A stretch of 6,567 nucleotides of DNA. It comes from DAOTWP01 sp034435675. Its GTDB lineage: Bacteria; Chloroflexota; Anaerolineae; Aggregatilineales; Phototrophicaceae. Position numbers and translations under genes: made by a program. The DNA lies in the NCBI GenBank assembly GCA_034435675.1, contig DAOTWP010000025.1, positions 1 through 6,567 on the forward strand, written 5' to 3'. Shown here in pieces: positions 5,511 through 6,567 of the stretch. The first letter of the stretch is position 1; each line of letters begins with the position of its first letter. Below the pieces are notes generated by a model. That model was given only the letters and a program-made list of their open reading frames with translations, was not told the DNA's origin and made no database searches.

Positions 5511-6567
5511 TGCCGACGCATTGGCAAATCAACTTGATACTTTACAACATGGCGGCACGCCCGAAACACCCCCCGGTGGCGATCTTGATGCCCTGCTCGA
5601 AACCGCCCAGCGCCTGCGCGATGCACCCCATCCGCAACTGGACTCAACAGCATTGGTGCGCATTCAAACACGAGTGCTTGCGGCAAAACCGCAGCCATTG
5701 TTCTTGCATCCCACATTCTGGACAGCGGCTCTAATTGGTCTTGTGATTATTGCGACAAGTGTGGTGATTCTAGCAGCTGGGTCAAGAACAGCAGACACCA
5801 CGCTGCCACCAACACCCGTGTTGTTCCCCATCACCGTATCGGCAGCGACGATGCAAACCGACGATGCAAACACGCCGGAAGTTGCAGTTACAGCAACGCT
5901 GGTTGTTGCAGTATTGCCAAGCCAGACGGTCATTGCCGCCGCCGAGGAAGTGACACCATCTATTGAATTCGTCTGGACACCAACTCCGGCAGCCACCGTA
6001 TCGCCATCGGTTGTCGTGCCTACTACGACCCCAATAGTACCGGATACACCACTGGCTGCTGGTGTTACATCAGCACCGTTTTTGACAGACACACCCACCG
6101 TGACACCTACGCCAACCGCAGAGTCGCCTACAATCGCCCCTACACCATCGCCAATGCCGATTCTGTTGACGATTGAGGGTCCGGTTACTGAAATCAATGA
6201 AAACATCATCAGAATCTATGATTTCGTTATTGCACTCGATCCTGACGATCCACTTCTAACCGTGCTGCGGGTTGGTGATCGCATCCGCATTGAGGGTAAT
6301 ATTGGTGTAGCGAGTGGAACTCCGGACAACAGCGGTGTGCCCAACAGCGCTGAAATCGTGATTATCCCGTCTGATGTCAGTGTAATCAGCGTCGATGTTT
6401 ACGTTAATCCGGAAACAGGCGAAACTTTCCGTGATGACAGCAGTTGCGACAACCCACCACCGGATTGGGCGCCTGCAAACGGCTGGCGAACACGCTGTGA
6501 AGGTGCTGCTGCGCCAGGGGGCAGCAGCGAGGAAAACGGCAGCACCAATGATGGCGATGCCGCGGGA
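5491..6567 (+). CDS. probable anti-sigma or sigma-coupled membrane protein with DUF5666-like domain (partial at 3' end)
   Basis: The frame is open for 359 codons to the window edge with no stop seen. The N-terminal cytoplasmic part (1-74) is Ala/Leu/Asp-rich and has no zinc-binding HxxxCxxC motif. One transmembrane helix is clear at about 75-96 (FWTAALIGLVIIATSVVIL). A long Thr/Pro/Val-rich stalk (about 100-223, with repeated 'TPTP'-like units) would lie outside the membrane. A beta-rich domain from about 224 ('LLTIEGPVTEINENIIRIYD', 'LRVGDRIRIEGNIG') resembles DUF5666. It is followed by a Cys-containing segment (CDNPPPDWAPANGWRTRC) common in Chloroflexota proteins of this kind. Position right after an ECF sigma gene, with overlapping frames, suggests it binds and restrains that sigma factor and senses an external signal. 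The fold call is good; the anti-sigma role is inferred from context. Confidence 0.85.
   Translation, partial: MAKKRYDADALANQLDTLQHGGTPETPPGGDLDALLETAQRLRDAPHPQLDSTALVRIQTRVLAAKPQPLFLHPTFWTAALIGLVIIATSVVILAAGSRTADTTLPPTPVLFPITVSAATMQTDDANTPEVAVTATLVVAVLPSQTVIAAAEEVTPSIEFVWTPTPAATVSPSVVVPTTTPIVPDTPLAAGVTSAPFLTDTPTVTPTPTAESPTIAPTPSPMPILLTIEGPVTEINENIIRIYDFVIALDPDDPLLTVLRVGDRIRIEGNIGVASGTPDNSGVPNSAEIVIIPSDVSVISVDVYVNPETGETFRDDSSCDNPPPDWAPANGWRTRCEGAAAPGGSSEENGSTNDGDAAG

Noticed and set aside
5800..6160. Thr/Pro codon repetition considered as a DNA tandem repeat or CRISPR-like array
   Set aside because: The units are irregular and vary at the DNA level; they are explained by a Thr/Pro-rich protein stalk in a long open frame.
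5664..6209. 181-aa minus-strand Val/Gly/Thr-rich frame
   Set aside because: It is the mirror of the Thr/Pro/Val-rich stalk of the membrane protein; its repetitive look comes from that low-complexity stretch.

Overview
The window looks like chromosomal DNA from a Chloroflexota bacterium (Anaerolineae-like). This is an inference from gene style, not a marker gene: an ECF sigma factor overlapping a single-pass membrane protein with a Thr/Pro-rich stalk and a DUF5666-like domain, a B12-riboswitch-controlled binding protein of a type common in Chloroflexota and cyanobacteria, and moderately GC-rich coding sequence. There are six well-supported genes, one possible gene fragment at the left edge, and no sign of phage, insertion sequence, CRISPR array, rRNA or tRNA.

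Left part (1-1856, minus strand): a complete vitamin B12 uptake control unit reads right to left. It has a sigma70-type promoter (1828-1856), a cobalamin riboswitch closed by a perfect 11-bp P1 stem (1643-1801), a strong intrinsic terminator (1531-1556), an unusually long leader, a Shine-Dalgarno site (1350-1355), and a BtuF/FecB-type substrate-binding protein (156-1343). A hairpin and a possible start of another gene follow at the left edge. A 7-bp alternative pairing between the B12 box and the 3' arm of the terminator gives a readable model for on/off switching.

Middle (1893-4384): a membrane-anchored C-terminal processing protease (S41, CtpA type; minus strand, own terminator at 1893-1924) is divergent from two plus-strand genes. 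The first is a short ADP-ribosylglycohydrolase-like protein that lacks the usual metal-binding residues. The second is a MmcQ/YjbR-family protein. The divergent intergenic region holds a symmetric element in which each strand reads a perfect TATAAT.

Right part (4385-6567, plus strand): a 535-bp stretch without a convincing intact gene, containing reading-frame pieces that may be decayed coding sequence, is followed by an ECF sigma factor. Its 3' end overlaps by 20 bp the start of a probable membrane anti-sigma or sigma-coupled sensor, which runs off the right edge.

The genes do not form one pathway. The two clear functional units are B12-responsive uptake (left) and an envelope-signalling sigma/membrane pair (right). 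The envelope protease between them is compatible with, but not evidence for, a link to the sigma system.
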